Assembly: GCA_041395565.1 (NCBI GenBank) | Contig: JAWLAI010000002.1 | Span: 434,001-498,000, forward strand | Source of the DNA: Pseudomonadota bacterium | GTDB taxonomy: Bacteria; Pseudomonadota; Gammaproteobacteria; UBA9214 | Reading direction: 5' to 3' | DNA length: 64,000 bases | Shown: piece by piece, positions 10,512 to 20,741 of the stretch | Layout: every line of letters starts with the position of its first letter | Position numbering within the stretch: position 1 is the stretch's first letter | The notes under the pieces: generated by a model | What the model was told of the DNA's origin: nothing | The model's database searches: none | What the model saw: only the letters and a program-made list of their open reading frames with translations | Made by a program: the position numbers and the translations under genes

Positions 10512-11459
10512 TCAGGCCGCGCTGCCGAACCAGAAGGCGGTGTTCTTCGCCAGGAACTCGTCGTAGCGCATGTAATGCGAACCGTCGCAGGAAAACGTCA
10601 GGCTGATCATGCCGTTGAAGATATTGATCGAAGACATGCGCAGGTACAGGTTCTCGTCGGTCGTGCGCAGCGGCTGCAGGGTCGCCAGAATCTGCCGGAT
10701 GGCAGGCTGCGGGATCACGGCGTTGGCAGGATAGATGCGCGATGGATAGACCAGGCAGATGTCCGGATCGCTCAGCGCCTCGCTGTCGAGGATGCGGTAA
10801 CGGAACGGATCGTCCGCGGTCCAGATCGTCGCCTGGCTGCTGGAGAAGTGGATCTGGCACTGGAACACCCCGCGCGTGGTCAGCAGTTCCTCGAGGATGG
10901 ACAGCGTCTGATCGAGATTGCGGTCCATCGGGCTTTCGATGCGGCACTGCTGGAAGACGGCCCCGCGTATCGCCGGGTCACCCTTGATCTGGCGCCAGTT
11001 CCTCGGCTCTTCGTAGAGTCGCGGTGTCGCCGGCAGGTTGCGCAGGTCGAAATCCGCACCGAGATAACCCCGCGTGCCGTTACCGTCGTACACGACCTGC
11101 AGGGCGGTCAGCGAGGGCCGGTTTTCAGCCAGGCTGATATAGGCATCCGACAGCAGGAAGCCCCAGTTCGGGACCGCCTCCTTCATGTACGGGCGCTGGG
11201 AACGGTCACGTCCGAAATAGTCGCTGCGCACCCCTTCGGCGCCGACGTTGTCGCAGACCTGCACACCGTTGGTGCCGACGCAATAGAGGTAACCGCAGTG
11301 CGGGATGGTGTCGAAGCCTTCCATGAGCACGCCATTCAACAGGGCGCGGTCGCCCCACACCGGTGCGCAGCGGCCGGCGAGTGCCGCCAGCGGTTCGTGC
11401 AACAGGCGTGCGAGCTGTTCCCGCTGCAGGTAAATGTTGTCCCGTAAAGAATATTCCAT
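10512..11459 (-). CDS. Stand-alone Cache/PDC-type sensor domain protein
   Basis: A 315-residue protein of no assigned function. The first half looks like a double-Cache (PDC) ligand-binding domain: GRDRSQRPYMKEA and RGYLGADFDLRNLP are typical of the family. The C-terminal half ends in a segment with MSSINIFNGMISLTFSCDG. No signal peptide, membrane segment, kinase, cyclase or HTH is visible. That is odd, since Cache domains are normally extracytoplasmic parts of receptors. It is convergent with nirN and lies between the nir and nor operons, so a role in sensing nitrogen oxides, redox state or a small metabolite is a guess from context. The start ATG at 11459 is followed by MEYSLRDNIY. Confidence 0.7.
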   Translation of the reverse strand: MEYSLRDNIYLQREQLARLLHEPLAALAGRCAPVWGDRALLNGVLMEGFDTIPHCGYLYCVGTNGVQVCDNVGAEGVRSDYFGRDRSQRPYMKEAVPNWGFLLSDAYISLAENRPSLTALQVVYDGNGTRGYLGADFDLRNLPATPRLYEEPRNWRQIKGDPAIRGAVFQQCRIESPMDRNLDQTLSILEELLTTRGVFQCQIHFSSSQATIWTADDPFRYRILDSEALSDPDICLVYPSRIYPANAVIPQPAIRQILATLQPLRTTDENLYLRMSSINIFNGMISLTFSCDGSHYMRYDEFLAKNTAFWFGSAA

Positions 11460-12105
11460 ATCGTGCCATCTCCTTGCGTCGCCTCATGACGACAGCATGG
11501 CCAAACTTCAACAGCGTGCTACCGGGCTATTGGATTAGTCTTACCGCTGACAAGTTCCATCGCCTCCGGCGGTTCATACACTACACCTTAAGATCATCTC
11601 CTGCCATGTCGGTTACCCGCGCACCCGACGTGGCGACAAGCGTGCCGGGAATGCCAACTCGCATGCACAAAGCTGCGCGTAGCGGCGGGGAATGCCCGGT
11701 ATCCGTGGCCAGGCCCGCCTGTACGACGGCGCCCGGCGCCAGGGTGGGCGCCGGCAATCTGTTCATACCCGGCGACTGCATGCGACCGACACCGGACGTC
11801 CGCGGTGCCGCACCAGCCGGCGACTAGGATATCGACACAGCCGGGAATGACGTACAGCCACCTCGGCCAGCGGCAACAGCCGGTTCGCGCAGCCAGGTGG
11901 GACACGATCACGGCGGCGGGATCGGCGCGTGCAGGCTCACCGCCCGGGAATGTCGGCAGCTTCGGGCCACGCTCACACAGCGACAAAACCGGGTTCGGCA
12001 GCGCGCGCGGCCGCGGTGCATGAAGCGATCGCTTCCAGGCGTGGCAGTAACTTCGCCGCGGTAGGATTCCTGCTCACCACCGCCAGAAGATGCCGGAAAA
12101 CCGTC
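11460..12105. other. Gap upstream of norC without convincing genes
   Basis: About 650 bp between the divergent sensor gene and the norC promoter. Several open frames of 65-155 codons cross it on both strands, but they overlap each other, have arginine/proline-rich composition typical of GC-rich shadow frames, and lack recognisable domains or ribosome sites. It must contain the sensor-gene promoter. I see nothing else I can name. Confidence 0.5.
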
Positions 12106-12119
12106 TTGATGTACATCAA
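12106..12119 (+). promoter_or_regulatory. FNR/DNR-type box upstream of norC
   Basis: Perfect TTGAT-N4-ATCAA palindrome (spacer GTAC), centre about 72 bp before the norC ATG. A -41.5 placement puts the transcript start near 12154, next to a small GTCAC/GTGAC inverted repeat in the leader (12150-12162). It matches the nirS box in all ten conserved bases, so both operons probably answer to the same regulator. Confidence 0.85.
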
Positions 12120-12184
12120 GGACACCCCGGCGTGGCACCCATTCTAATCGTCACACGGTGACAGCCAACGAGAGAGGACGCGTC

Positions 12185-14015
<1,831 letters not shown>

Positions 14016-14028
14016 GCCGTGAGCGGGC

Positions 14029-14607
14029 GTGGGTTCCCCGGCAGCGACAGGGCAGCGTCACCTGCCGGGGGACTTCGCGATCTGGATCTTCATCTACGCG
14101 GAGCTGCTGGTGTTCGGCATCTTCTTCCTGTCCTATGCCTTCGCCCGCGCCGGCAATCCGGACCTGTTCAACATCCATCAGCAGTTCCTTGACCGCGAGA
14201 GCGGCGCTCTCAACACGATCTTGCTGATCACCTCCAGCTGGTTCGTGGTGCGCGCGCTCAACGCGATCCGCGCCGACCGGGGACGCGCCTGCGCCCGCTG
14301 GCTGGGGCTGGCCATCCTGTGCGGCGCGGCCTTCGTGGTGATCAAGTCGCTGGAGTTCAAGGCGAAGTACGCGGCCGGCATCTCGCTCAGCACCAACACC
14401 TTCTACATGTTCTACCTGTCGCTGACCTTCTTCCATTTCATGCACGTGCTGATGGGCATGGTCATCCTTGGCGCGGTCGGCACCAAGGCGCTGCGTGGCG
14501 GCTATTCCGCCGCTGCGCACACCGGCGTGGAAACCGGCGCCTCCTACTGGCACATGGTCGACCTGGTGTGGATCGTGCTGTTCCCGCTGGTCTACCTCAT
14601 CCGCTGA
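14029..14607 (+). CDS. norE: NorE, cytochrome c oxidase subunit III-like
   Basis: A 192-residue polytopic membrane protein of the heme-copper oxidase subunit III family, with about five membrane segments (for example IWIFIYAELLVFGIFFLSYA and FYMFYLSLTFFHFMHVLMGM). NorE is associated with NO reductase activity or assembly but is not a catalytic subunit. The GTG at 14029 is the only plausible start after the upstream in-frame stop. It continues the nor operon, 13 bp after norB. Confidence 0.88.
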   Translation: MGSPAATGQRHLPGDFAIWIFIYAELLVFGIFFLSYAFARAGNPDLFNIHQQFLDRESGALNTILLITSSWFVVRALNAIRADRGRACARWLGLAILCGAAFVVIKSLEFKAKYAAGISLSTNTFYMFYLSLTFFHFMHVLMGMVILGAVGTKALRGGYSAAAHTGVETGASYWHMVDLVWIVLFPLVYLIR

Positions 14608-14609
14608 TC

Positions 14610-14876
14610 ATGACGCACGCCGACCGCATCGCACTGTACGTCTGGCTGGTGCTGATACTACTCACCGCCGCGACCTACCTGCTGGGTCGGTTCGGCCTGG
14701 TCGGCCCGGCCGTGGTCCCGGTATTGCTCGGCACCGTGATCGTCAAGGGCCAGTTGCTGGCCAGCCATTTCATGGGCCTCAAGCACGTGCGTTCGCCCTG
14801 GCGCTGGGTCGTGACGGTCTGGCTGCTGGCAATCGTCGGACTCATCAGTGTGGCATACTGGATGGGAGCAGAATGA
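14610..14876 (+). CDS. norF: NorF, small cytochrome oxidase subunit IV-like membrane protein
   Basis: An 88-residue protein with three membrane helices (YVWLVLILLTAATYLL, VVPVLLGTVIVKGQLL, WVVTVWLLAIVGLISVAYWM) and the segment KGQLLASHFMGLKHV characteristic of the prokaryotic COX4/NorF family. It starts 2 bp after norE, and its stop is one base before the norQ ATG. It probably helps NO reductase assembly together with NorE. Confidence 0.85.
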   Translation: MTHADRIALYVWLVLILLTAATYLLGRFGLVGPAVVPVLLGTVIVKGQLLASHFMGLKHVRSPWRWVVTVWLLAIVGLISVAYWMGAE

Positions 14877-14877
14877 C

Positions 14878-15702
14878 ATGACACGCACATACGCCGCCAT
14901 GCACGCATCCGCGCCGGACACGCCCTACTACCTGCCACAGCGCAACGAGGTGGAACTGTTCAGCTATGCCTGGCACAACCAGCTGCCCGTACTGCTGAAG
15001 GGACCGACCGGTTGCGGCAAGACCCGGTTCATCGAGCACATGGCCGCCCGCCTGGGCCGGCCGCTGTACACCGTCGCCTGCCATGACGACCTGACCGCCG
15101 CCGACCTGGTCGGGCGGCATCTGCTCGGCGACGGCGCCACCGTCTGGCATGACGGCCCGCTCACACGCGCGGTACGCGAGGGCGCCATCTGCTATCTCGA
15201 CGAGGTCGTCGAGGCGCGCAAAGACACCACCGTCGTGCTGCACCCGCTGTCCGACGACCGCCGCATCCTGCCGCTCGAGCGCACCGGCGAGATCCTGCAG
15301 GCCCCGCCGGAATTCATGCTGGTGGTGTCGTACAACCCGGGTTACCAGAACATGCTCAAGGGCATGAAGCCGTCCACCCGGCAGCGTTTCGTCGCGCTGC
15401 GCTTCGCTTACCCGGCACCCGCGCTGGAAACCGAGATCGTCTGCGCGGAGACCGGCATCGACCCGCCGTCCGCCTTGCAGCTGGTGCGGCTGGCCGGCGA
15501 TTTGCGCGCGCTCGAGGACCACGACCTCGAGGAGTCCGCCTCGACGCGCCTGCTGATCTACTGCGCACGTCTCATGCGCGACGGCTTCGACCCGCTGGAG
15601 GCCGCCCGCGCCGCGCTCATCGAGCCGCTCTCCGACGACGAGACCACCGTCGCGGCCTTGATGGAGGTCGTGCAGGCACACCTGGGCGCCCGCGACGCCT
15701 GA
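14878..15702 (+). CDS. norQ: NorQ, MoxR-type AAA+ ATPase for NO reductase activation
   Basis: A 274-residue AAA+ ATPase with Walker A GPTGCGKT at residues 42-49, Walker B AICYLDEVVEA around 102-111, and sensor segment LVVSYNPGYQN. NorQ works with the von Willebrand protein NorD to activate NO reductase, probably by inserting the non-heme iron FeB into NorB. The start ATG is fixed by the norF stop. Unlike the usual norQD pair, norD is separated here by two membrane genes. Confidence 0.95.
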   Translation: MTRTYAAMHASAPDTPYYLPQRNEVELFSYAWHNQLPVLLKGPTGCGKTRFIEHMAARLGRPLYTVACHDDLTAADLVGRHLLGDGATVWHDGPLTRAVREGAICYLDEVVEARKDTTVVLHPLSDDRRILPLERTGEILQAPPEFMLVVSYNPGYQNMLKGMKPSTRQRFVALRFAYPAPALETEIVCAETGIDPPSALQLVRLAGDLRALEDHDLEESASTRLLIYCARLMRDGFDPLEAARAALIEPLSDDETTVAALMEVVQAHLGARDA

Positions 15703-15739
15703 TCCGCCCCGGCATGGCATTGACTATAGTGAAATCGAG

Positions 15740-16150
15740 ATGAACGCACCCCGGGCAGAACACAGGACCGGCCAGGACCCCCCCGGCCGCGGGCTGGCGA
15801 TTGCAGCCGAGACGCTGTACCTGGTCAACCTGCTGCTGTTGCCGGGCCTGGCCTTCCTGGCGCTGCTGGTGCTGTACCTGAGCCGCCGACACACGGCCGC
15901 ACCCCTGGCCGCCAATCACCTGTCGCAGACCACCGGCGTCAGCATCATCGGCGGCGCCCTGATCGTCACGGTGCTTCTGGCCATCGTCCTGCTCGGCGCG
16001 CTCGATACCGCCTGGACCTGGGTGGTGGCGATCCTCTATTTCACCTTCGTGCACAGTACCCTGATCCTGCTCGGGGTGCTGGGTCTGGTGCGCGCCATGG
16101 CCGGCGAGCACTACCGCTATCCCCTGCTGGGACGCTACTTCCGCTCATGA
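15740..16150 (+). CDS. DUF4870-like membrane protein inside nor operon
   Basis: A 136-residue membrane protein with three or four hydrophobic segments. The C-terminal stretch GEHYRYPLLGRYFRS resembles the ending of DUF4870 (Tic20-like) proteins, as does the HLSQTTG segment. It sits 37 bp after norQ and overlaps the next gene by 4 bp, so it is part of the same transcript. A possible -10 (TATAGT near 15725) just upstream could give it a secondary promoter. Function is unknown; an accessory role in NO reductase biogenesis is guessed from position only. Confidence 0.65.
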   Translation: MNAPRAEHRTGQDPPGRGLAIAAETLYLVNLLLLPGLAFLALLVLYLSRRHTAAPLAANHLSQTTGVSIIGGALIVTVLLAIVLLGALDTAWTWVVAILYFTFVHSTLILLGVLGLVRAMAGEHYRYPLLGRYFRS

Positions 16151-17082
16151 ACCGCACCCAGCGTCTGCGGCTGGCCTGGCGCACCGGCTTCTTCGCACTG
16201 TTCCTGCTGGCAGCGCCGCTCGACCTGTTCCGCTACGACCTGACCCGCGGCCATTTCATCCTGTTCGGGCAGCCGTGGACGCTGGGCATCGACGCGGCCG
16301 GTGCGCTGCCGGTCGGTCTCAACATCCTGCTGCGCGGCCTGCTGCCGCTGCTGATCGTGCTGGGTTTCGGCATCTGGGTCGCCTGGCGCTATGGTCGGCT
16401 CTACTGCGGCTGGTTGTGCCCGCACTTCAGCGTGGTCGAACTCATCAATGCCCTGATGCGGCGTGCCTGCGGCAAACCCTCGCTATGGGAACGCGATCCC
16501 CTGCCCGAACGTCAGTCCGACGGCACGCACATCGCACCGCGCGCGGTCTGGTGGCTGGCGGTGGGCGCGGTCGCGCTCGGCTGTGCCCTGCTCTGGGCCA
16601 TCACCCTGCTGACCTACCTGCTGCCGCCGGCCGAGGTCTGGGGCAACCTGGCACACGGCACACCCACGCGCAACCAGGCACTGTTCATCGGCGTGGCCAC
16701 CCTGCTGCTGCTGCTGGAATTCACCCTGGCGCGCCACCTGTTCTGCCGCTTCGGCTGCGCGGTCGGGCTGTTCCAGAGCCTGATCTGGATGGGCAATCCG
16801 CGCGCGCTGGTGGTCGGCTTCGATACGCAGCGCGCGGCGCTGTGCGCGGGCTGTGACGCCTCCTGCGAACATGCCTGTCCGATGCGGCTGCAGCCGCGCC
16901 GCATCAAGCGCCGCATGTTCACCTGCACCCAATGCCAGCAATGCATCCAGGCCTGCGACCGGGTCAACCGGCCACTCGGCCAGCCCGGCGTACTGCGCAT
17001 GGTCACCGGTGACGACGCGCTCCATACCGCTGCCTCCGCCCACCGGCGCCCGGTGGCAACCCCTGCAGGAAAGCCGCACTGA
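16147..17082 (+). CDS. NapH/CcoG-like membrane 4Fe-4S polyferredoxin
   Basis: A 311-residue integral membrane protein with four to five helices. It has the CxxxCP motif YCGWLCPHFSV on one loop, a second RHLFCRFGCAVG motif, and a C-terminal pair of 4Fe-4S motifs: CAGCDASCEHACP and CTQCQQCIQAC. This is the architecture of NapH/NosR-C/CcoG (RdxA) proteins. It overlaps the upstream gene by 4 bp and ends 1 bp before norD. It could carry electrons for metal insertion or reduction during NO reductase maturation, or act in copper or heme handling; the sequence does not decide. Confidence 0.8.
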   Translation: MNRTQRLRLAWRTGFFALFLLAAPLDLFRYDLTRGHFILFGQPWTLGIDAAGALPVGLNILLRGLLPLLIVLGFGIWVAWRYGRLYCGWLCPHFSVVELINALMRRACGKPSLWERDPLPERQSDGTHIAPRAVWWLAVGAVALGCALLWAITLLTYLLPPAEVWGNLAHGTPTRNQALFIGVATLLLLLEFTLARHLFCRFGCAVGLFQSLIWMGNPRALVVGFDTQRAALCAGCDASCEHACPMRLQPRRIKRRMFTCTQCQQCIQACDRVNRPLGQPGVLRMVTGDDALHTAASAHRRPVATPAGKPH

Positions 17083-17083
17083 C

Positions 17084-18919
17084 ATGGAAGAACAGGTCGG
17101 GGCACTCTGGCATCGTCTGATCACGCGCGCCGCGCGCCGCGATCATCCCGCAGCCGCGGTGGAACTCGCCGAGGTGCGTCTGCCGGCGGCGCTGCTGTTC
17201 CGGGCGCTGGGCGGCGCACCGGGCCTGCAGGTGAAACCCGCCACCGAGACCACGCACGGTGCGCGCCGCCCGCTGCTCGAGCGCATCGCCGGACAGGGCC
17301 GGCGCGTCGAGCTCGCCTGGCGCGACGCGGAAACCCTGCGCCTGCCGGCACGCCTCGCCTGGTTTGCGGAGCGCGACCTCAACCGGGATCTGTACCTGTG
17401 GCTGGCGGCGCTCGCCGCCATGCCGCAGGCGGCCGGCGGCGACTGGTTGCAGCGCAACGCCGCAGCGACCGCCGCTGTGCTCGCGCGCTGCCCCGGCCTG
17501 TGTCCGCGCTACCGGCGGCTGGTGCAGGCCCACCTGGCCGACCGGCCGGCAGCGGACGGCATGGGTGCAGCGGAGGCGGCCCGTGAACGGGCGCTCCGCG
17601 CCGCGCTGGAGCACCCGGATGTGCGGGCCGCGCCCCTGCCTGCGGCCTCCACCGCACCCGCCCCGGTGCCGCTGTGGCTGCATCCGGCCCCGCCCGTTTC
17701 GAACACGCCCCGATCCGCGCCGGACGATCCGGAGGACGCAGAGGCCACCGGCGGTGACAGCACCGATGTGGAGAATGCCAAACGCCGGCGCGGCGAACGC
17801 GTGGACGCCCCCAAAGGCCGCGGCGGTCTGCTGGCCTTCCGCCTGGAAAGCCTGTTCACCCGCGCGGAATATGCCAGCGTGGACCGCAGCACGGAGGAAA
17901 GCGCCGATCCGGACGCGCGCGCGGCGCTCGAGGACCTCGATGTCCTGAGCCTGGCGCGCGCGCGCAAACGCACTGCCGCACGTCTGCGCTTCGACCTCGA
18001 CCTGCCGCCCGAGGCACACGACGACATCCGGCTCGGCGCCGGCATCGCACTGCCGGAGTGGGATTATCGCCACGGGCGGCTGCTCGACGCGCATTGCCGC
18101 CTGCAACCCATGCTCGCGCGCGATGCGCCGCCGCAGCCGCTGCCCGTCCACCTGCGCCAGCATGCACGGCGCCTGCGCGCCCTGTTCGAGCACCTGAAGC
18201 CGGCCCGGGTCTGGCAGCATGACCAGCCGGACGGCTGCGAACTGGATATCAACGCCGTGATCGCGCACGCCGCGGAGCGCCTGCAGGGCCGGGAACCGGA
18301 CGATGCCGGCCTGTTCCGCGACCTGCGCAACGGGGCGCGCGATCTGTCCTGCCTGCTGCTGGCCGATCTCTCGCTGTCGACGGACGCCTTCATCAGCGAC
18401 CGGCAGCGCGTCATCGACGTCATCCGCGACAGCCTGTTCCTGTTCTCCGAGGCGCTCGCCGCCACCGGCGACCGCTGCGCGCTGTACGGCTTTTCCTCGC
18501 GGCACCGCAGCCACGTGCGTTTCCATACCCTGAAGGCGTTCACCGAGCCGCACTCGGACACCGTGCGCGGACGCATCAACGCACTGCGTCCCGGCTACTA
18601 CACACGCATGGGTGCCGCTATCCGGCATGCCACGCACCTGTTGCAGAAGGAGCCTTCCGCCGACCGGCTGCTGCTGCTGCTCACCGATGGCAAGCCCAAC
18701 GACCTGGATCACTACGAGGGACGCTACGGCATCGAGGACACACGCCACGCGATCCAGACAGCGCAACGCTGCGGCGTGCGGCCCTTCTGCGTGACCATCG
18801 ATCGCAAGGCGCGCGAATACCTGCCCTATCTGTTCGGCAGCAACGGCTGGATGCTGGTGCGCAATGCCGGCGAGTTGCCGGGCAAGCTGCCGCAGCTGTA
18901 CGCCCGCCTGACGGGCTAG
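17084..18919 (+). CDS. norD: NorD, von Willebrand A-domain activator of NO reductase
   Basis: A 611-residue cytoplasmic protein with a C-terminal vWA domain: MIDAS motif ADLSLSTDAF at about residue 427, LLLTDGKPNDLDHYEGRYGI near 530, and a final PQLYARLTG. NorD partners NorQ in activating NorBC. The acidic and Pro-rich stretch around residues 190-240 is a likely linker. The ATG at 17084 is chosen because it begins the conserved part and lies 1 bp after the preceding stop. Its end overlaps the convergent dnr gene by 4 bp. Confidence 0.93.
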   Translation: MEEQVGALWHRLITRAARRDHPAAAVELAEVRLPAALLFRALGGAPGLQVKPATETTHGARRPLLERIAGQGRRVELAWRDAETLRLPARLAWFAERDLNRDLYLWLAALAAMPQAAGGDWLQRNAAATAAVLARCPGLCPRYRRLVQAHLADRPAADGMGAAEAARERALRAALEHPDVRAAPLPAASTAPAPVPLWLHPAPPVSNTPRSAPDDPEDAEATGGDSTDVENAKRRRGERVDAPKGRGGLLAFRLESLFTRAEYASVDRSTEESADPDARAALEDLDVLSLARARKRTAARLRFDLDLPPEAHDDIRLGAGIALPEWDYRHGRLLDAHCRLQPMLARDAPPQPLPVHLRQHARRLRALFEHLKPARVWQHDQPDGCELDINAVIAHAAERLQGREPDDAGLFRDLRNGARDLSCLLLADLSLSTDAFISDRQRVIDVIRDSLFLFSEALAATGDRCALYGFSSRHRSHVRFHTLKAFTEPHSDTVRGRINALRPGYYTRMGAAIRHATHLLQKEPSADRLLLLLTDGKPNDLDHYEGRYGIEDTRHAIQTAQRCGVRPFCVTIDRKAREYLPYLFGSNGWMLVRNAGELPGKLPQLYARLTG

Positions 18920-19635
18920 GCTATCACGCCACCGCTGCGCACGTATTCGCGCAGGCGCTCGATGTCGTGGATATCCACTGCATTGTCCTGGATCTCCAGG
19001 AAGCCTTCCTTGGCGAGCTTGGCGAAGGTGCGCGACAGGGTCTCCGGCGTGATGGACAGGCGCGAGGCGATCACGTGCTTTGGCGTGTCGAGATGTATGG
19101 TACTGGTGCCGAGATCGGTGCTCGGCACCTGGTCCAGCAGGTAGGCGATAAGGCGAAAGGCGGCGTTGTGCAGGGTGAGACGGTCGATCTCGGCGATCTG
19201 CCAGTGCAGGCGCCGGCTCATCTGGGTCATCACTCCGAAACAGGCATCGGTCGACTGGCGCAGGATGCTCGCGTAGGTGGCTGCGTTGACACCCCAGACC
19301 GAACTGCTGACCAGCGCCGTTGCCGAGACCGGGTAGATGGGCGCACCGGCAAACATGAGCGCCTCGGCGAAGGAGCCGCCGGGAGAGATCAGGTCGATGA
19401 CCTTCTCGTGGCCCTCGGGGGAAACCAGCGCCAGTTTGACCTGACCGCTACGCTGCAAGAAGATGTCCTTCGCCGGCTGGCGCTGCTCGAACAGGACTTC
19501 GCCCTCCTGCAGGATGACGAGGCGGGTATGGTCGAGAATCTGGTCGAACTGGTCCTCCGGCAAACGTGCGAACAGCACACAGCGGCGCAGGCAGACCTGC
19601 GCATCGCTGCGTTGCTCGGGTGTCAGCTGGCGCAT
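18916..19635 (-). CDS. dnr: Crp/Fnr-family regulator, Dnr type (NO-responsive)
   Basis: A 239-residue CRP/FNR protein with an N-terminal cyclic-nucleotide-like beta-roll, a long dimer helix and a C-terminal winged helix. The recognition helix holds ITPETLSRTFAKL (about residues 193-206), with the E..SR pattern that reads TTGAT half-sites. Only two N-terminal cysteines (CLRRC) are present, so no FNR-type 4Fe-4S motif is visible. This fits Dnr/NnrR proteins that sense NO through heme. The start ATG at 19635 gives the family length; an extension to 19764 is open but looks non-coding. It is the likely activator of the nirS and norC boxes. Confidence 0.88.
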   Translation of the reverse strand: MRQLTPEQRSDAQVCLRRCVLFARLPEDQFDQILDHTRLVILQEGEVLFEQRQPAKDIFLQRSGQVKLALVSPEGHEKVIDLISPGGSFAEALMFAGAPIYPVSATALVSSSVWGVNAATYASILRQSTDACFGVMTQMSRRLHWQIAEIDRLTLHNAAFRLIAYLLDQVPSTDLGTSTIHLDTPKHVIASRLSITPETLSRTFAKLAKEGFLEIQDNAVDIHDIERLREYVRSGGVIA

Positions 19636-19746
19636 GGTTCCGGCATGAAGAATGGCTCCCCCTGCCGCGCATGTTAACAGGAACGCGCAAACGAATGGGG
19701 GGACGGCTGGGACGGCAGTTGCCGGCCGGTCCGGTAGCGCTGCGAG

Positions 19747-19775
19747 TTGACCACCCGGCGCCAAATCACTACCCT
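19747..19775 (+). promoter_or_regulatory. Sigma-70 promoter of tRNA-Val
   Basis: TTGACC (19747-19752) and TACCCT (19770-19775) are spaced by 17 bp, ending 18 bp before the tRNA 5' end. Confidence 0.5.
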
Positions 19776-19793
19776 ATCTCCTCGCAGCAAATC

Positions 19794-19868
19794 GGGCGAT
19801 TAGCTCAGCGGGAGAGCACTGCCTTCACACGGCAGGGGTCACTGGTTCAATCCCAGTATCGCCCACCA
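19794..19868 (+). tRNA. tRNA-Val (anticodon CAC)
   Basis: The 75-base sequence folds as a full cloverleaf. The acceptor stem GGGCGAT pairs with ATCGCCC, the D-arm contains TAGCTCAGCGGGAGAGCA, the anticodon stem CTGCC/GGCAG encloses a loop TTCACAC (anticodon CAC, reading GTG), the T-arm is ACTGGTTCAATCCCAGT, and CCA is encoded. It is the attachment gene of the decayed element that follows. Confidence 0.97.
19829..19868 (+). other. attL-like end: tRNA 3' end used as attachment site
   Basis: The last 40 bases of the tRNA gene recur in degenerate form at 23373-23412 in the same orientation (34 identities in 41 aligned columns, two single-base gaps). An integrase relic starts about 100 bp downstream. 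This is the arrangement left by a tyrosine-recombinase element inserted at a tRNA 3' end. Confidence 0.6.
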
Positions 19869-19925
19869 ATCAAATCAATCAGTTGGAAACCCCATTACCA
19901 CCTGATCTGGGTCTTAACTGATTAT

Positions 19926-19967
19926 TTGTCACAGCGTTGTCCACTCGAACGTCTGCGAGTGTGACAA
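19926..19967. repeat. Nested inverted repeats before the integrase relic
   Basis: TTGTCACA (19926-19933) is mirrored by TGTGACAA (19960-19967), and inside it CACTCG (19942-19947) pairs with CGAGTG (19956-19961). The outer arm ends on the first base of the relic start codon, so it could be an old operator or recombinase arm site. Confidence 0.4.
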
Positions 19968-20350
19968 TGGCGTCCTTCCGCAAACGCGGCGCATAGCAAT
20001 GGCAGGCACAGGTCCGCAAGAAGGGCCAGCCGCTGCACAGCAAAACCTTCGAGACCCGTAGTGAGGCCGAGCAGTGGGCGTGCGCCATCGAGGTCGAAAT
20101 GGACCCGGGCGTGTTCGTCTCGCGCGCCGAGGCCGAGACGACCACGCTCAAGGAACTGTTCGAACGCCACCTGGCCGAGATCACGCCCCGCAACAAAGGC
20201 GCGGCCTCCGAGGCCAACCGCCTGCGCGCCCTGATGCGTCTGCCGCTCGCCCGGCGCTACGTCGCCGGCATCCGCGGCATGGACATTGCCTGCTTCCGAC
20301 AAGACGGCTGTGCAAGGTCAGACCGTCCACCGTCAAACTCAATCTGGCGC
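19967..20350 (+). pseudogene. Tyrosine integrase, N-terminal relic (stop and frameshift)
   Basis: Reading from ATG 19967 gives MASFRKRGA, then an in-frame TAG (19994-19996), then QWQAQVRKKGQPLHSKTFET and onward through TRSEAEQWACAIEVEMDPGVFVSRAEAE, the arm-binding start typical of phage-type integrases. The core-binding region continues to RGMDIACF (about 20300). After that the likely continuation (KVRPSTVKLNLAL) is in another frame. The catalytic domain with the R-H-R-Y residues is absent. It is therefore a nonfunctional remnant, lying directly after the tRNA as expected for a tRNA-targeting element. Confidence 0.8.
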
Positions 20351-20741
20351 TCCCTACGGCAGCGGACCGGCAAATACCGCGAGCCATCGCGGCGACGGTG
20401 GCGCAAAGAAAATGGCGGGGTCGATGGTGGCGCTGTGCTGCTCTGCGCGAGCGTGGTCGTGGGCACGCTGCCGCAGACAGTTCAGAACGAGTTCCATGGT
20501 GCTGCGGGCCCGGCAGTGGCAGGGATTCCGGCACCGGACACGGTCATCGGTTGCGGCGAACTGCTCCGAATCCAGCGCAAGTCAACACAATAACGCAGCA
20601 GGCGGATTAGATACGGGATGGAGGGATTGATTGAAAATCGCCGACCCACGGCGGCTGCTCGTTAATCCCTCTGTCCCCTTGCATGATGGCACAGTCGTGA
20701 TAATGCGGTCAGTATGCATGTTGTAACGTCACCGCATACGA
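20351..20741. other. Element interior with no recognisable gene
   Basis: About 390 bp between the integrase relic and the PEP-CTERM gene end. Open frames are present but show no domain, ribosome site or similarity to the missing integrase catalytic domain. Confidence 0.45.

Noticed and set aside
11363..11827. A 154-codon plus-strand frame upstream of norC
   Set aside because: Begins inside the opposing sensor gene, no ribosome site, no family, and overlaps other equally long frames.
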